Positions 38,155 to 48,774 of a DNA stretch of 64,000 bases are shown one piece after another. Where the stretch lies: the NCBI GenBank assembly GCA_903926465.1, contig CAIYJE010000021.1, positions 62,001 through 126,000 on the forward strand. The letters are read 5' to 3'. The notes under the pieces are model-generated. The model ran no database searches, was not told the DNA's origin, and worked only from the letters and a program-made list of their open reading frames with translations. Positions within the stretch are counted from its first letter, which is position 1. Each line of letters starts with the position of its first letter. The position numbers were made by a program, and so were the translations under genes. The DNA comes from an uncultured Planctomycetales bacterium. Lineage in GTDB: Bacteria; Planctomycetota; Planctomycetia; Isosphaerales; Isosphaeraceae.

Positions 38155-39630
38155 TCAGGCGAACGGACGGCGATCGTTCCCAAAATCGAGTGGGCGGGGC
38201 AGGGCCGACTCACCCATCAGATCTTGGTCGATGGTGGCAGCCACCTGTCGTCCTTCGGCAATGGCCCACACAATCAGGCTCTGGCCTCGTGCGCAGTCGC
38301 CCGCGGCGTAAACCTTGGGCGCGCTTGTCCGTCGCATACCGTCGGTCTTGATGTTCCCCATGGGATCAAGCTCAAGGCCAAGCTCAGAGATTGGCCCAGT
38401 GCGTTCTGGGCCCACAAAGCCCATGGCAAGCAACACGATATCGGCTGGATACTTGTGCTCTGATCCCGCGACCGGAACAAACTGCATACGACCGTCGGCG
38501 CCTGGCTTCATTTCAACCTTCACGGTTTCAAGACCAGCAATCCGGCCGTTCTCGCCATAGAAGCGAACCGTGCTAATCGAGTACTCGCGGTCGCCGCCCT
38601 CTTCATGGGCGCTGGTAACCTTGAAGGTGTTCCACCACTGTGGCCAAGGGTTATTGGGAGTTCGAGCATCGGGCGGGCGAGGCACGATCTCAAACTGATG
38701 GACACTCCTGCACCCCTGACGGTGAACGGTACCGAGGCAGTCTGCCCCGGTGTCGCCACCACCAATGATGACCACATGCTTATCCTTGGCGGAAAGCGGC
38801 GGCGAGTTGGGACCGTTGTCACCAGCCACGTTCTTGTTTTGCAGAGGCAAGAAGTCCATGGCGGGATAAACACCGGCCAGTTCACGCCCAGGAATTGGCA
38901 GGTCGCGTGCCGCGGTCGCCCCGTTGCAAAGGCAAATCGCGTCAAACTCGGCAAGTAACTGGGCACCGGTGATATCGGTCCCCACGTTGACACCAGGCTT
39001 GAACACAACGCCTTCGGCCTCCATCTGGGCAACGCGGCGATCCAGCCGCCACTTTTCCATTTTGAAGTCGGGGATTCCGTACCGAAGCAGGCCACCAATC
39101 CGGTCGGCCCGCTCGTACACAACCACATCATGGCCGGCTCTTGCCAGTTGCTGCGCGGTGGCCAGCCCCGAAGGACCTGAACCAATCACCGCCACCTTTT
39201 TACCGGTACGAACCTCGGCCGGTTCAGGAACCACCCAGCCCTCGGCCCAACCACGATCAATGATCGAAAGTTCGATCGACTTGATCGTTACCGGGTCATC
39301 GTTGATGCCCAGCACACACGAGGCCTCGCAAGGAGCGGGGCAAAGCGTACCGGTGAACTCAGGGAAGTTGTTGGTGGCATGAAGCCGATCCAGGGCCAGC
39401 TTCCACTGGTCACGGAATACCAGGTCATTCCAGTCTGGGATCAGGTTGCCCAGGGGGCACCCTTGATGACAGAACGGAATTCCGCAGTCCATGCACCGGG
39501 CACCCTGCTCATGCAGGGTGGTGATGGGAAGCGGGTGATAAACCTCTCGGTAATCACCCAGCCGCTCCTCAATCGGTCGGGGCTTGGGCTTGGCACGATG
39601 AAATTCGAGAAATCCGCTTGGCTTACCCAC
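38155..39630 (-). CDS. gltD: Glutamate synthase small subunit
   Basis: NADPH-binding beta subunit of GOGAT, 491 residues. The N-terminal cysteine cluster [22 protein letters not shown] and [12 protein letters not shown] form two Fe-S sites. FAD motif [20 protein letters not shown] and NADPH motif [15 protein letters not shown] follow. It passes electrons to GltB. It starts with GTG at 39630, eight bases inside the gltB reading frame, so the subunits are translationally coupled. A pair of repeat hairpins follows the stop. Confidence 0.97.
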   Translation of the reverse strand: MGKPSGFLEFHRAKPKPRPIEERLGDYREVYHPLPITTLHEQGARCMDCGIPFCHQGCPLGNLIPDWNDLVFRDQWKLALDRLHATNNFPEFTGTLCPAPCEASCVLGINDDPVTIKSIELSIIDRGWAEGWVVPEPAEVRTGKKVAVIGSGPSGLATAQQLARAGHDVVVYERADRIGGLLRYGIPDFKMEKWRLDRRVAQMEAEGVVFKPGVNVGTDITGAQLLAEFDAICLCNGATAARDLPIPGRELAGVYPAMDFLPLQNKNVAGDNGPNSPPLSAKDKHVVIIGGGDTGADCLGTVHRQGCRSVHQFEIVPRPPDARTPNNPWPQWWNTFKVTSAHEEGGDREYSISTVRFYGENGRIAGLETVKVEMKPGADGRMQFVPVAGSEHKYPADIVLLAMGFVGPERTGPISELGLELDPMGNIKTDGMRRTSAPKVYAAGDCARGQSLIVWAIAEGRQVAATIDQDLMGESALPRPLDFGNDRRPFA

Positions 39631-42600
39631 GGCTCACCTCCACGGTCTGGGCGGCAGGCGTACTGGCCGCGCGTTTCTGCTCTTGAAGAACTCGACGATA
39701 ATCGACTGGCATAACTTTGACAAACTGACGCACGGAAACTTCCCAGGTTTTGAGGAGTTCCGCGGCCACCGTACTGCCGGTGTAGCCGGCATGCTGGATC
39801 AACAGGTCTCGGACCAATTCCAAGTCTTCGGCCTCATGGAGCGGTTCCAGGTCCACCATCTCCCGATTACAAAGACCAGGGAACGTGCCGAGCGGGTCAA
39901 ACACGAAAGCGGTGCCGCCACTCATGCCGGCCGCAAAGTTCCGACCGGTGGCACCAATCACCACGGCCACACCGCCGGTCATGTATTCGCAGGCATGGTC
40001 ACCCACACCCTCGACCACGGCCAGGGCTCCCGAGTTCCGGACACAGAACCGTTCGCCGGCCCGACCTCGGAAAAAGGCCCGCCCAGCCGTTGCCCCGTAA
40101 AGGGCCACGTTGCCGATGACAATGTTTTCCTCGGGCTTGTACAGACAAGCTTTTGAGGGGAACACAATCACCTTGCCGCCGGAAAGCCCCTTGCCCACAT
40201 AGTCGTTGCCGTCTCCTTCCAAAGTTTGGGTGATTCCACGCGGCAGGAACGCACCAAAACTCTGGCCGGCGGAACCCACGAACTTGAGCTGGATCGTATC
40301 GTCTGGCAGCCCCGCACTGCCGTAACGCCGGGTCAGCTCAGAGCCCAGAATGGTGCCGACGGTGCGGTTCACATTCCGGATCTGGAACTCGCCGGTGACG
40401 GACTCGCCCTTCTCAAGCGCTGGCTGGCAGAAAGGGACAAGCGTTGTCACGTCGAGCGATTGGGCAATTCCATGATCCTGGTCGATCATCTTGCGAACGG
40501 CCACGTCGCTGCCCACGTTGGGCCGATGGAACATCTTCGAGAGGTCGAGTCCTCTTGCCTTGTAATGGTCAAGTGCCTTCCGCATATCGAGCAGGTCGGT
40601 TCGTCCGACCATTTCCTCGAATGTGCGGAAGCCAAGTTCGGCCATCAACTCGCGAACTTCCTCGGCAATGAACTTGAAGAAGTTGACCACGTGCTCGGCC
40701 TGGCCAGAGAACTTCTCACGCAGCTTGGGGTTCTGGGTGGCAATACCCACCGGGCAGGTGTCGAGGTGACACACCCGCATCATAATGCAGCCCATGACCA
40801 CCAGCGGAGCCGTGGCAAAGCCAAACTCCTCGGCACCCAGAAGCGCACCAATCACCACGTCGCGACCGGTCTTCATCTGACCGTCAGCCTGAACGACAAT
40901 CCGGTCTCTGAGCTTGTTCAGCACCAGGGTCTGCTGGGTCTCGGCCAGGCCGAGTTCCCAGGGAACACCCGCGTGCTTGATGGAAGTCAGCGGGCTTGCA
41001 CCCGTACCACCATCGTAGCCGGAAATCAGCACAACGTCCGAGTGGGCCTTGGCCACACCCGCGGCCACGGTGCCAACCCCCACCTCGGCAACCAGCTTCA
41101 CGCTGATCCTGGCTCGTGGGTTCGCGTTCTTGAGGTCATAAATGAGCTGAGCAAGGTCTTCAATTGAGTAGATGTCGTGGTGAGGCGGTGGACTGATCAA
41201 ACCCACGCCCGGCGTTGAGTACCGCACCTTGGCAATCCACGGGTAGACCTTGTGGCCAGGAAGCTGACCGCCCTCGCCAGGCTTGGCCCCCTGAGCCATC
41301 TTGATCTGGATTTCATCGGAATTGACCAGATATTCGCTGGTCACTCCGAACCGGCCAGACGCAACCTGCTTGATGGCCGACCGCTTGCTATCGCCATTGG
41401 GCATTGGCTTGAACCGGGCTGGGTCTTCTCCCCCCTCACCGGTGTTGGACTTGGCCCCAAGACGATTCATGGCAATGGCCAGCGTCTCGTGCGCCTCGGC
41501 CGAGATCGAGCCGTAACTCATGGCCCCGGTCGCGAACCGCTTCACGAGCCGTTCAACCGATTCCACTTCGTCGATCGGGACCGGCGTGCGTCCTTCTCGC
41601 TGGATTTCAAACAGCCCACGCAACGTGCAAAGCCGTTCGTTCTGCTCGTTCACGCGCTGGGTGTAGCTCTTGAAAATCTTGTACTGGCCAGACTTGGTTG
41701 CATGCTGCAGCCGGTAAATGGTCTCAGGATTGAACAGGTGATACTCACCATCCCGACGCCACTGGTACTGACCACCCTCTTCAAGAAGGATTGGCCCCAC
41801 CTCTCGCGGCATGAACGCCCGGTGATGGTGGTGAAGCGTTTCGGCGGTAATCTCTTCGATGCCAACCCCCTCGATCCTCGAGGCGGTCTTGTCGAAATAC
41901 TTGGAGATGAAGGCGGAACTGAGACCAATTGCCTCGAAGATCTGGGCCCCTCGGTAACTCTGGATCGTGCTGATGCCCATCTTGGACATCACCTTCACAA
42001 CCCCCTTCTTGATCGCCTTGCGGTACCGCTTCACCGCCTCATAGTGATCAACATCGGCCTTGATCAGGCCCAGCCCAATCATGTCGTCCAGCGTTTCGAA
42101 GGCCAGGTAAGGATTGATGGCGCCGGCACCGTAGCCCAGCAACAGGGCGAAGTGATGGACCTCACGGGCGTCTGCACATTCAATCACCAGCCCAACCCGG
42201 CTCCGCAACCCTTCACGTACCAGGTGGTGATGCAAGCCAGAGCAGGCCAGCAGCGAAGGAATGGCCGCGAGCTCGGCGGAAACCTCACGATGCGAGAGCA
42301 CGATCAGGCTGGCACCATTCTGAATGGCCGCGGCCGCTTCCTGGAAAATCTCTTCCAGACGCTTCGCCATTGCCGATGCCCCGCCCGCAGCCGGGAACAG
42401 CATGGAAATGGTCGCCGACTTGAATCCACGCCAGCCCTCAAGACTCTTGATCTGGGCCAGCTCATGGTTATCCAGAATGGGAGTCTCCACCAGAATCTGA
42501 CGTGCAAATTCTGGCCGAGGGTCCAGCAAGTTCCCCTCTCCGCCAATTCCCGTCCGAACCGAGGTCACCAGCTCTTCGCGGATGGCATCAAGCGGCGGGT

Positions 42601-44185
42601 TGGTCACCTGGGCAAACAGCTGCTGGAAGTAGTTGAAAATTGGCTGGGCACGGTCCGAAAGCACCGCAATTGGTGTATCGGTACCCATGGATCCAATGGC
42701 CTCCTCGGCGTTGTTCGCCATAGGGCCCAGGATGTACTTCAGGTCTTCCAAGGTGTAGCCAAGTGCAATCTGGCGGTGCAGCAACCGCTCATGATCTGGC
42801 TGAGGAACCTCGGGCACTTCCGGCAGATCCTCAATTCGGACCATGTACTCTTTGAGCCAGGCGCCGTAGGGATGCTCAGAGGCAATCCGCATCTTGAGTT
42901 CTTCGTCGCCCACAATCCGACCCTGTTCCATATCAACCAGGAACATTTTGCCGGGCTCAAGCCGACCGCGAAGCACAACCTCTTCGGGCGGCGTGTTCAA
43001 CACACCGCTCTCGCTGGCCATGATCACCAGCCCATCACGCGTAACGCAGTAACGGCTTGGACGCAGCCCGTTCCGGTCAAGCACGGCACCAATCGACTTA
43101 CCATCGGTGAAACCGACCGATGCCGGACCATCCCACGGCTCCATCAGGCAGGCATGGTAGCCGTAGAAGTCTTTCTTGACTTGGGGCATGGTCTGGTGCG
43201 CATCCCAGGCTTCTGGAATCAGCATCATCATGGCGCGTGGCAGCGAGTAGCCAGACTTCACCAGCAACTCAACCGCGTTATCCAGGCAGGCGGTATCGCT
43301 CAGCCCTTCACGAATCACCGGGCGAATGGCGTCAATGTCGCCCGGCTCATAAAGGTCCGACGCAAACAAAGACTCACGCGCACGCATCCAGTTGATATTG
43401 CCGCGCAAGGTATTGATTTCGCCGTTGTGGGAAATCATCCGGTATGGGTGCGCAAGCTCCCAGGATGGGAACGTGTTGGTGCTGAACCGAGAGTGGAACA
43501 TGGCGAACGCCGAGACGAATCGTGGGTCTTCCAGATCGTCTGCGTAATACTCAGGAACCTGTCCAGGCGTGAGCATTCCCTTGTAAACAACCGTTCGGCA
43601 CGAAAGGCTTGGAAAGTAGAAGAACCGGTGATCGTCGCCGGTGGCCTCGTTGAGGTGCTCGAACTTTTTCCGGATCACAAACAGCTTGCGCTCAAAGCGA
43701 TCGGTGTCGGCACCGTATCGGGAACCGATATAGCACTGGAAAACCACCGGCTCCACCGTGCGGGCACCCTCTCCGAGTGTGGAGTTGTTGGTGCGGAGCC
43801 GGCGCCAACCAAGGAACGGGAGGTTCGCTTCACGCACAATCTGTTCAACCGCGGCCAGTCCCTGCGTCTGACGGGCTCCGTCTGGTGCGGCAAAGAACAT
43901 GCCCACGCCATACTGACCGGCCGCCGGTAGCTCGATCCCTTCTTCTCGGCATCGTTCCACCAGGAATTCGTGGGGAATCTGGACCAAAATCCCTGCGCCG
44001 TCGCCGGTGTTGGCCTCACATCCACAGGCACCACGGTGATCCAGGTTGATCAGAGCCGTGATGGCATCGCGAACGATCTTATGTGTCTTACGGCCTTTGA
44101 GATCGACCAGGAAGCCGACACCACAGCCGTCGTGCTCGTTTCGCGGATCGTAGAGGCCCTGGGGTGGAGGATAAGCGGTACTCAT
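39623..44185 (-). CDS. gltB: Glutamate synthase large subunit
   Basis: Alpha subunit, 1520 residues from the ATG at 44185 ([14 protein letters not shown]), which has AAGGA at correct spacing; longer starts are unnecessary. [11 protein letters not shown] is the amidotransferase nucleophile, exposed after loss of the short propeptide. The FMN/synthase domain has [10 protein letters not shown] and [13 protein letters not shown], the 3Fe-4S cysteines sit in [19 protein letters not shown], and the C-terminal GXGXG repeat domain ends in the usual way. With GltD it makes two glutamates from glutamine and 2-oxoglutarate. Large antisense frames opposite it are shadows. Confidence 0.97.
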   Translation of the reverse strand: MSTAYPPPQGLYDPRNEHDGCGVGFLVDLKGRKTHKIVRDAITALINLDHRGACGCEANTGDGAGILVQIPHEFLVERCREEGIELPAAGQYGVGMFFAAPDGARQTQGLAAVEQIVREANLPFLGWRRLRTNNSTLGEGARTVEPVVFQCYIGSRYGADTDRFERKLFVIRKKFEHLNEATGDDHRFFYFPSLSCRTVVYKGMLTPGQVPEYYADDLEDPRFVSAFAMFHSRFSTNTFPSWELAHPYRMISHNGEINTLRGNINWMRARESLFASDLYEPGDIDAIRPVIREGLSDTACLDNAVELLVKSGYSLPRAMMMLIPEAWDAHQTMPQVKKDFYGYHACLMEPWDGPASVGFTDGKSIGAVLDRNGLRPSRYCVTRDGLVIMASESGVLNTPPEEVVLRGRLEPGKMFLVDMEQGRIVGDEELKMRIASEHPYGAWLKEYMVRIEDLPEVPEVPQPDHERLLHRQIALGYTLEDLKYILGPMANNAEEAIGSMGTDTPIAVLSDRAQPIFNYFQQLFAQVTNPPLDAIREELVTSVRTGIGGEGNLLDPRPEFARQILVETPILDNHELAQIKSLEGWRGFKSATISMLFPAAGGASAMAKRLEEIFQEAAAAIQNGASLIVLSHREVSAELAAIPSLLACSGLHHHLVREGLRSRVGLVIECADAREVHHFALLLGYGAGAINPYLAFETLDDMIGLGLIKADVDHYEAVKRYRKAIKKGVVKVMSKMGISTIQSYRGAQIFEAIGLSSAFISKYFDKTASRIEGVGIEEITAETLHHHHRAFMPREVGPILLEEGGQYQWRRDGEYHLFNPETIYRLQHATKSGQYKIFKSYTQRVNEQNERLCTLRGLFEIQREGRTPVPIDEVESVERLVKRFATGAMSYGSISAEAHETLAIAMNRLGAKSNTGEGGEDPARFKPMPNGDSKRSAIKQVASGRFGVTSEYLVNSDEIQIKMAQGAKPGEGGQLPGHKVYPWIAKVRYSTPGVGLISPPPHHDIYSIEDLAQLIYDLKNANPRARISVKLVAEVGVGTVAAGVAKAHSDVVLISGYDGGTGASPLTSIKHAGVPWELGLAETQQTLVLNKLRDRIVVQADGQMKTGRDVVIGALLGAEEFGFATAPLVVMGCIMMRVCHLDTCPVGIATQNPKLREKFSGQAEHVVNFFKFIAEEVRELMAELGFRTFEEMVGRTDLLDMRKALDHYKARGLDLSKMFHRPNVGSDVAVRKMIDQDHGIAQSLDVTTLVPFCQPALEKGESVTGEFQIRNVNRTVGTILGSELTRRYGSAGLPDDTIQLKFVGSAGQSFGAFLPRGITQTLEGDGNDYVGKGLSGGKVIVFPSKACLYKPEENIVIGNVALYGATAGRAFFRGRAGERFCVRNSGALAVVEGVGDHACEYMTGGVAVVIGATGRNFAAGMSGGTAFVFDPLGTFPGLCNREMVDLEPLHEAEDLELVRDLLIQHAGYTGSTVAAELLKTWEVSVRQFVKVMPVDYRRVLQEQKRAASTPAAQTVEVSRG

Positions 44186-44290
44186 CTGCATTCCTTGTAG
44201 GTCACGGAGCTGACGGAACTCAGGAACTGGGCGGCTGGGCCTGGAGAAAGGCCCGGACAACAAAACTGGAAAAGCGGCGGTGAATTGCGG

Positions 44291-45244
44291 TTAGCGTTTT
44301 GAGGCTGAAGCCCCAGCCTTGTTCAGCGGATTCTCAGACGAATCTGAAGTACATGGGCATGGGTGAAGCAACAGCTTGAGAAATCGAGACGCCGTTAACC
44401 CCAGTCCACCCGCCGCTCGATGGATCACGGCAATGGGACGGGACAGCGGGTGATCTTGGATGTGGATGGCAGAGATTGTCCCTGCCATCAGTTCGTGTTC
44501 AAGCGTGGGGAGTGGCAAAATCGCCACGGCTTCGGGAAGCTCTATGACCGCCCGCTTGATATTTTCAATGTTGTCGAACTCAAGTGCCACATTCACATGC
44601 ACACCGTGTTTGCGTAGAAACCGGTCGATAGCTCGGCGAATCGTCAAGGGAGATTCAAACGCCACGAATTGCTCCCCCTCAAGTCGCTCTACGTTCACCG
44701 ATTCCAGTTGTGCGATCGGATGCCGGGGGCTTGCAACGATGACCATCTCTTCTTCACGCCAAGGGATCACCGTGAGGTCGGGCCACTTCTGGGGGAACGA
44801 AATCAGCCCAAGCTCATTCAGCCCCTCCTGAACACTCTCAACCACGCGTGTGGGGTGCAAGTACTCCAGACGAACTTCCGCTTGCGGATACTGACTCCGA
44901 AACCGATCAGCGAAACCGGTCAAATGGGCCAGTCCCACCGAGTAAATCGAACTCACCCGGACGGTCCCAACCACATTCTCTTCGTTCTCAAGCGCCTTCA
45001 CCCGAGATTCGAGCGCCTGATAACTGCCGATGAGGTCCTTGCATCCCTCATAAAACATCTGTCCATGAGGGGTGAGAACCAGAGGTCGCTTGGAGCGATC
45101 AATCAACTTGACGCCGAGCCGAACTTCCAGTTGATGCACCGCCTGGCTGGCGGTTGACTGAGAAACACCGTTCTCAGCAGCGCCGCGAGAAAAACTCGCC
45201 CAGCGAACCACATCACAATAAATTCGAAGCGACTCAAGTTGCAT
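44291..45244 (-). CDS. LysR-family transcriptional regulator
   Basis: 317 residues from the ATG at 45244 (MQLESLRIYCDVV). The N-terminal winged helix (FSRGAAENGVSQSTASQAVHQLEVRLGVKL) is followed by a long linker helix and the periplasmic-binding-like effector domain starting VRVSSIYSVGLAHL. It ends 105 bases before gltB on the same strand, so it may regulate gltBD in the manner of GltC, or respond to another signal. The effector cannot be read from the sequence. A strong inverted repeat lies upstream. Confidence 0.92.
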   Translation of the reverse strand: MQLESLRIYCDVVRWASFSRGAAENGVSQSTASQAVHQLEVRLGVKLIDRSKRPLVLTPHGQMFYEGCKDLIGSYQALESRVKALENEENVVGTVRVSSIYSVGLAHLTGFADRFRSQYPQAEVRLEYLHPTRVVESVQEGLNELGLISFPQKWPDLTVIPWREEEMVIVASPRHPIAQLESVNVERLEGEQFVAFESPLTIRRAIDRFLRKHGVHVNVALEFDNIENIKRAVIELPEAVAILPLPTLEHELMAGTISAIHIQDHPLSRPIAVIHRAAGGLGLTASRFLKLLLHPCPCTSDSSENPLNKAGASASKR

Positions 45245-45346
45245 CAGGCCCGAACTGCCCCTGGAAGACCACCTCGGCAAGCCCCTGACTGTTCATCACC
45301 TGAGCAGGAGCTTCCAATTCTCGACGAAAGGAATGATCACCGACAG

Positions 45347-45393
45347 TATCGGTTTTTTCAATAGTCTACTTTTCTAAAATTAAAAAAACGATA
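45347..45393 (-). promoter_or_regulatory. AT-rich inverted repeat upstream of the LysR gene
   Basis: TATCGGTTTTTT and AAAAAAACGATA pair at 11 of 12 positions around a 23-base A/T-rich spacer, about 100 bases before the regulator start. Position and symmetry suit an autoregulatory LysR-type site with the promoter inside. Confidence 0.5.
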
Positions 45394-45422
45394 GTTCCCA
45401 TCAACCTTCAAGTCGATGGGGA

Positions 45423-45542
45423 TTAGCCCTTGAGCCATTCCGGGTCCGTGGGAAGCAGCTCAACCACTTGTAAGAGGCAGTGAGAGCAGTGCGCAAGATC
45501 AAGCCGACCAGGATTAATCACATTGACGATTACCTCTCCCAT
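45423..45542 (-). CDS. Possible small Cys-containing protein
   Basis: A 39-residue frame, MGEVIVNVINPGRLDLAHC and then SHCLLQVVELLPTDPEWLKG, ending at TAA at 45423. The frame extends about 30 codons further upstream without an ATG (LLHRDRSGKIVSFQSGRP), so the start could be different. HCSHC-type spacing (CxxC) could bind metal. It lies in an otherwise empty 740-base region. No family recognised; may be a remnant. Confidence 0.35.
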   Translation of the reverse strand: MGEVIVNVINPGRLDLAHCSHCLLQVVELLPTDPEWLKG

Positions 45543-45616
45543 AATCGTCTCAGCGAGTAATCCCGGTCGGCCGGATTGAAACGAGACAATCTTTCCAGAT
45601 CGGTCTCGGTGTAAGA

Positions 45617-45658
45617 GGGGGCAAGCGGGGGGGTCGTGCGAGGCAACCCGCTTGCCCC
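45617..45658. terminator. Perfect 12-base-pair hairpin
   Basis: GGGGCAAGCGGG and CCCGCTTGCCCC around an 18-base loop, upstream of the possible small gene. It lacks a T-run, so attenuation or a structured leader is as likely as termination. Confidence 0.5.
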
Positions 45659-46023
45659 TTGGCGGTTAGCTCGCTCTGGTGGGTAACCGAGGAACTGTCG
45701 CCAGGTGGGGTGACTTCATCAAAGTGATCAGGACCTCAAATGTGCTCAATTTGCTTTTGAGCCAGGATGGATGTCATCTTTTTGGATGAGTTCCTGTGAC
45801 TGACGGCAAATGGAGAGAGCAATCCCAATGCCAAACCTGGAAAACCGAACAAAAAAAAGATTTCAGGGGTATCGTTTCCACCCTGCATCTCGACCAAACC
45901 ACACTGTTTTCCGTATCTTGGGGCAAAGCCAGGGTCTGTTTTGGTTTGCCAAGAACATCCCGTAATCGCGCTTGCAGCCCCGCAGACCCCAGACTGGCAC
46001 ACACCCGAGCCTGATGATTTTGT
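45659..46023. other. Gene-free upstream region of the unknown 451-residue protein
   Basis: About 365 bases. Weak small frames only. GGAAAACCGAACAAAAAAAAG near 45840 is A-rich and may hold promoter elements, but no clear -35/-10 pair is visible. Confidence 0.35.
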
Positions 46024-47379
46024 ATGCAACATCGCACGCGTTCCGAGCAGAAGAGGCGAAAGTCGGATTCCACTCCCTTGGAGGAGCCGACTCTTCCAGC
46101 TGAACCTGGCCAACCCGACCAGGAAATGATCCCGGACTGGATTGAGAGCCAGGAAGGGATTCAACTCGGTCGAGTAGCGGCAACCTGGTCGAAAACCGGA
46201 CGCGAGATCGGCCTGGTCTCTTGGCTCGATAAACAACTCGATGACGAAGGCCGCCCCAAACGAACCAAGTTCCCATTCTGGGAGTTTGTGGCGGGGGTTC
46301 AGTCGGTTCTCAAACTTTACCCTGGCAAACTTCCGGACGAGTTCTGTGAGCAGCTTCGCATTCTGCTCAGTTTTGGGCTCAGCCAGGCCGCTGAGGAACT
46401 GAGGCCCGGCAAAAGTGGAGATCTGGCGCCTCAGATTCTGAAGCTCACGCAACGCATTGAAGCCAGCGATCTCGAACAACTGGTCAGACTGGCCAAATCC
46501 TCAAAAAAGGGTCAGCTCCCGGCGAAGTTCGCAGATCTCTCTGCAATTTCCAGCTCCGCGCACCCCAAGCTCATCCTTGGGTGCCTTCGAGACGGCTGGA
46601 AGTTTCCGACCACCTCACTGCGGATCGACCAATCTGCGGGGGGAGCAAGCACCGCGCTCGAACTCCAGGTCGAATCTCGAGACTGGCTGGGACCCCTCTG
46701 GTCACTGGGCCCAAACTCAAGTTCTGAGCCGGCGGTTTCCGTGGCTCGCTGGCGGGAACGGACATCGAGTTCGACCTCCGATCTGCTCGAATGGTCGTTT
46801 CGAATTGGGACAACCCGCATTATTCGAACCGCTTTGCTGCTCAAGGAATACAAACTCGCCCTTCTGGCCGACCAGGTTGATGGCCCAGCCAACCAGACCT
46901 GGACGAGCCAGATTGATGTTGGCAGATTGGTGCGCGCAGAGACAGACACGGAAAACCGTGGCTTGAATCTTCAGCACACCGGCCAGTCCAGCCTATGTAT
47001 CTGGCCGCTGGCTTTGCCTAGCCTGCCTTATGTGACTGAACGAGGACAATTTCGGCTCGATGGCTCGCAACTGAAGCTCGAACAACAGACCCAAATTCGT
47101 CGAACCTGGATGCCTTTGCTTCTTTCCTGGGATCCTGCCAGGAATCGCAAACCGGTCCACTGGAGACACCTGACGGTTTCCGAATCGTTCAAAAAATGCA
47201 AACCAGAGACTGCATTCGCGGTTCGGGTTGGTTTCAAGGGTTTGCCAAGCCTGGTGCTCTATCGCAGCCTGAGTACCCCCACGCGTCGGGCCTTTCTGGG
47301 CCACCAAACTTCCGCACGCATGCTCATAGGTCAGTTTGATACCGATGGAACTCTGAAGCCAATTTTCGAGTTCGAATGA
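46024..47379 (+). CDS. Uncharacterised 451-residue protein
   Basis: A long uninterrupted frame with normal codon use and no recognised family. It starts with a basic stretch (HRTRSEQKRRK), has no signal peptide and no membrane helix. Trp- and Leu-rich segments alternate with loops (WIESQEGIQLGRVAATWSK, WSFRIGTTRIIRTALLLKEY), suggesting an alpha/beta fold with a beta-rich second half. The ATG at 46024 lacks a clear ribosome site, and an in-frame Met at 46126 (MIPDWIESQEG) is a plausible alternative start. It stands alone between the LysR-gltBD block and a convergent small gene. Confidence 0.7.
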   Translation: MQHRTRSEQKRRKSDSTPLEEPTLPAEPGQPDQEMIPDWIESQEGIQLGRVAATWSKTGREIGLVSWLDKQLDDEGRPKRTKFPFWEFVAGVQSVLKLYPGKLPDEFCEQLRILLSFGLSQAAEELRPGKSGDLAPQILKLTQRIEASDLEQLVRLAKSSKKGQLPAKFADLSAISSSAHPKLILGCLRDGWKFPTTSLRIDQSAGGASTALELQVESRDWLGPLWSLGPNSSSEPAVSVARWRERTSSSTSDLLEWSFRIGTTRIIRTALLLKEYKLALLADQVDGPANQTWTSQIDVGRLVRAETDTENRGLNLQHTGQSSLCIWPLALPSLPYVTERGQFRLDGSQLKLEQQTQIRRTWMPLLLSWDPARNRKPVHWRHLTVSESFKKCKPETAFAVRVGFKGLPSLVLYRSLSTPTRRAFLGHQTSARMLIGQFDTDGTLKPIFEFE

Positions 47380-47412
47380 AAGATTTAGGCGGAATACGGC
47401 TGGCATGCAATC

Positions 47413-47453
47413 GCCAACTCGGAGCCAGTCCCGGTTTTGAAACGGCATCTTAA
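47413..47453 (+). repeat. Right half of hairpin repeat family 1
   Basis: CCAACTCGGAGCCAGTCCCGG, then TTTTGAAACGGCATCTTAA, matches the right arm of the full copies. The left arm is missing. It sits directly after the 451-residue gene. Confidence 0.8.
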
Positions 47454-47460
47454 AAATGGC

Positions 47461-47501
47461 TCAGGGTCCGGTATCAGCCCCAGGCTGATACCGGACCCTG
47501 A
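47461..47501 (-). terminator. 19-base-pair perfect hairpin, likely terminator
   Basis: The arms TCAGGGTCCGGTATCAGCC and GGCTGATACCGGACCCTGA are perfect, with a CCA loop. On the minus strand GCCATTTTTAAG follows, so it may end the minus-strand transcript coming from the diadenylate cyclase side. Confidence 0.75.
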
Positions 47502-47565
47502 ACCACAATAATCATCAGCCTGGCCTTCCAGATTCCGCCGGCAGCGGCCTGGTATTTCAAGAATT

Positions 47566-47829
47566 TCAGGACTTGGTGCGGGGCCTGGTTGGTGAATTGA
47601 TCACCATCCAGAGCGATACAAAAATATAGGCCAGGGACACGGCAAACATGGTGTGCCCAAGGTGCTTGTGGGCCTTCAGGACCGAGTTCCTCATATCTCC
47701 GCTGGCGGTCAGCAAAACCTGCCCCAGCGCAAACTGAGAAACCACAAGAAACAGTGAGAAAACCCCAAGAGCGATCAGTATCAGCTTCTGGTTACTCGTC
47801 AAGCGACCATCTCCATTGCCATTGGGCAT
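47566..47829 (-). CDS. Small two-helix membrane protein
   Basis: 87 residues from the ATG at 47829 (MPNGNGDGRLTSNQK); a TTG five codons earlier is the alternative. Two membrane segments (about 16-36 and 56-76) with a His-containing loop LKAHKHLGHTMFAV between. No family recognised. It lies 45 bases downstream of the diadenylate cyclase gene on the same strand and may belong to that operon. Confidence 0.65.
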   Translation of the reverse strand: MPNGNGDGRLTSNQKLILIALGVFSLFLVVSQFALGQVLLTASGDMRNSVLKAHKHLGHTMFAVSLAYIFVSLWMVINSPTRPRTKS

Positions 47830-47874
47830 CCAGGCGAGCGTCAAACGAACGGCGACTGGTTCAGAAAAAGGGAA

Positions 47875-48774
47875 TCAGAAGTCATCCTGCATCCGGCTGC
47901 GGGGCCGTTGAACATCGGTCACAATGCGTCCGCCTCGAAAGATCGTAACAGTTCCCGTGGATTGAGAAACACAAAGCGCCACGGCATTGGTGGAACTTGT
48001 GATCCAGGCCGCGGCCTCGTGGCGTGTTCCAAGGCCAGCCGGCAAGGCATGCACGGGCCGCTCTCGGGCCACCAGATAGCGTGCCGCAGCCAGTATCACG
48101 CCATCGCCACGGATAATGTAGGCACCGTCGATCGCCGAGAACTCCTTGATTGTCTCTTCGAGCTGGGGGTCCAGCACGTTCCGTTCAGACTCGGGGTAGC
48201 CATGAAATGGGTTAATCACAAGCTGGCGGCTCTCGGCCAGCACATTGTCAGAATCTCCCACCACAAAAAGGGCTCCCACGGCATGCCCTTCACGTCCCTC
48301 GGAACCCAGCTCACTGGCCAGATCGAGCAGCCGCTCGAAAACTGCCGGGCGAACGTCGGCCGGTAACGGGCCAACCGCTCCCATCGAAAACATTTCCAGT
48401 TCCGCGCCAAGATCGAGAACGAGCACCGTATCTATGGTGTTGGAATTCTGCACTCCGGTCAGCCAAACAACGCGATCGCCCAGTTGCACCAGGCCTTCAA
48501 CAGCCGCCACAAGGGTGGCCACTTTGACCTGACCCGCCCTGGTCATGCGAACGTCTGGCACATGCAGAACCGTACAAAGATCTTCCCACCCGGCCGGTGG
48601 TTGGAAATTCGGTCGTCGAGAAACAAGAATCAATCGAAACGCCACATCGCGAATCATGTCTGCTAGCACGTCGTCGGCTTCCACCACGTCGGCGTACAGG
48701 AAGATCAATCGCGCACCAACCTCCCGGGCAATGGCGTGGGCGTGGCGAATCAGGCTGCGAGTCAAAAGGGTCAT
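47875..48774 (-). CDS. Diadenylate cyclase (DAC domain, CdaZ-like layout)
   Basis: Makes the second messenger c-di-AMP from two ATP. 299 residues from an ATG whose first bases overlap the upstream stop (ATGA). The C-terminal DAC domain is recognised by DGA at 216-218 (AIDGAYIIRGDGVIL) and GTRHEAA (R251-A255), where the usual RHRAA has Glu for Arg. The first 130 residues (VGARLIFLYADVVEADDVL, then AVEGLVQLGDRVVWLTG) look like an alpha/beta sensor domain, perhaps pyruvate-kinase-C-like as in archaeal CdaZ; there is no membrane helix and no DisA DNA-binding domain. This assignment of the N-terminal domain is an inference. Activity requires checking because of the RHEAA change. Confidence 0.85.
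   Translation of the reverse strand: MTLLTRSLIRHAHAIAREVGARLIFLYADVVEADDVLADMIRDVAFRLILVSRRPNFQPPAGWEDLCTVLHVPDVRMTRAGQVKVATLVAAVEGLVQLGDRVVWLTGVQNSNTIDTVLVLDLGAELEMFSMGAVGPLPADVRPAVFERLLDLASELGSEGREGHAVGALFVVGDSDNVLAESRQLVINPFHGYPESERNVLDPQLEETIKEFSAIDGAYIIRGDGVILAAARYLVARERPVHALPAGLGTRHEAAAWITSSTNAVALCVSQSTGTVTIFRGGRIVTDVQRPRSRMQDDF

Noticed and set aside
41252-43930. An 892-codon frame antisense to gltB
   Set aside because: It lies wholly opposite a secure gene, has a composition of reversed codons and no ribosome site.
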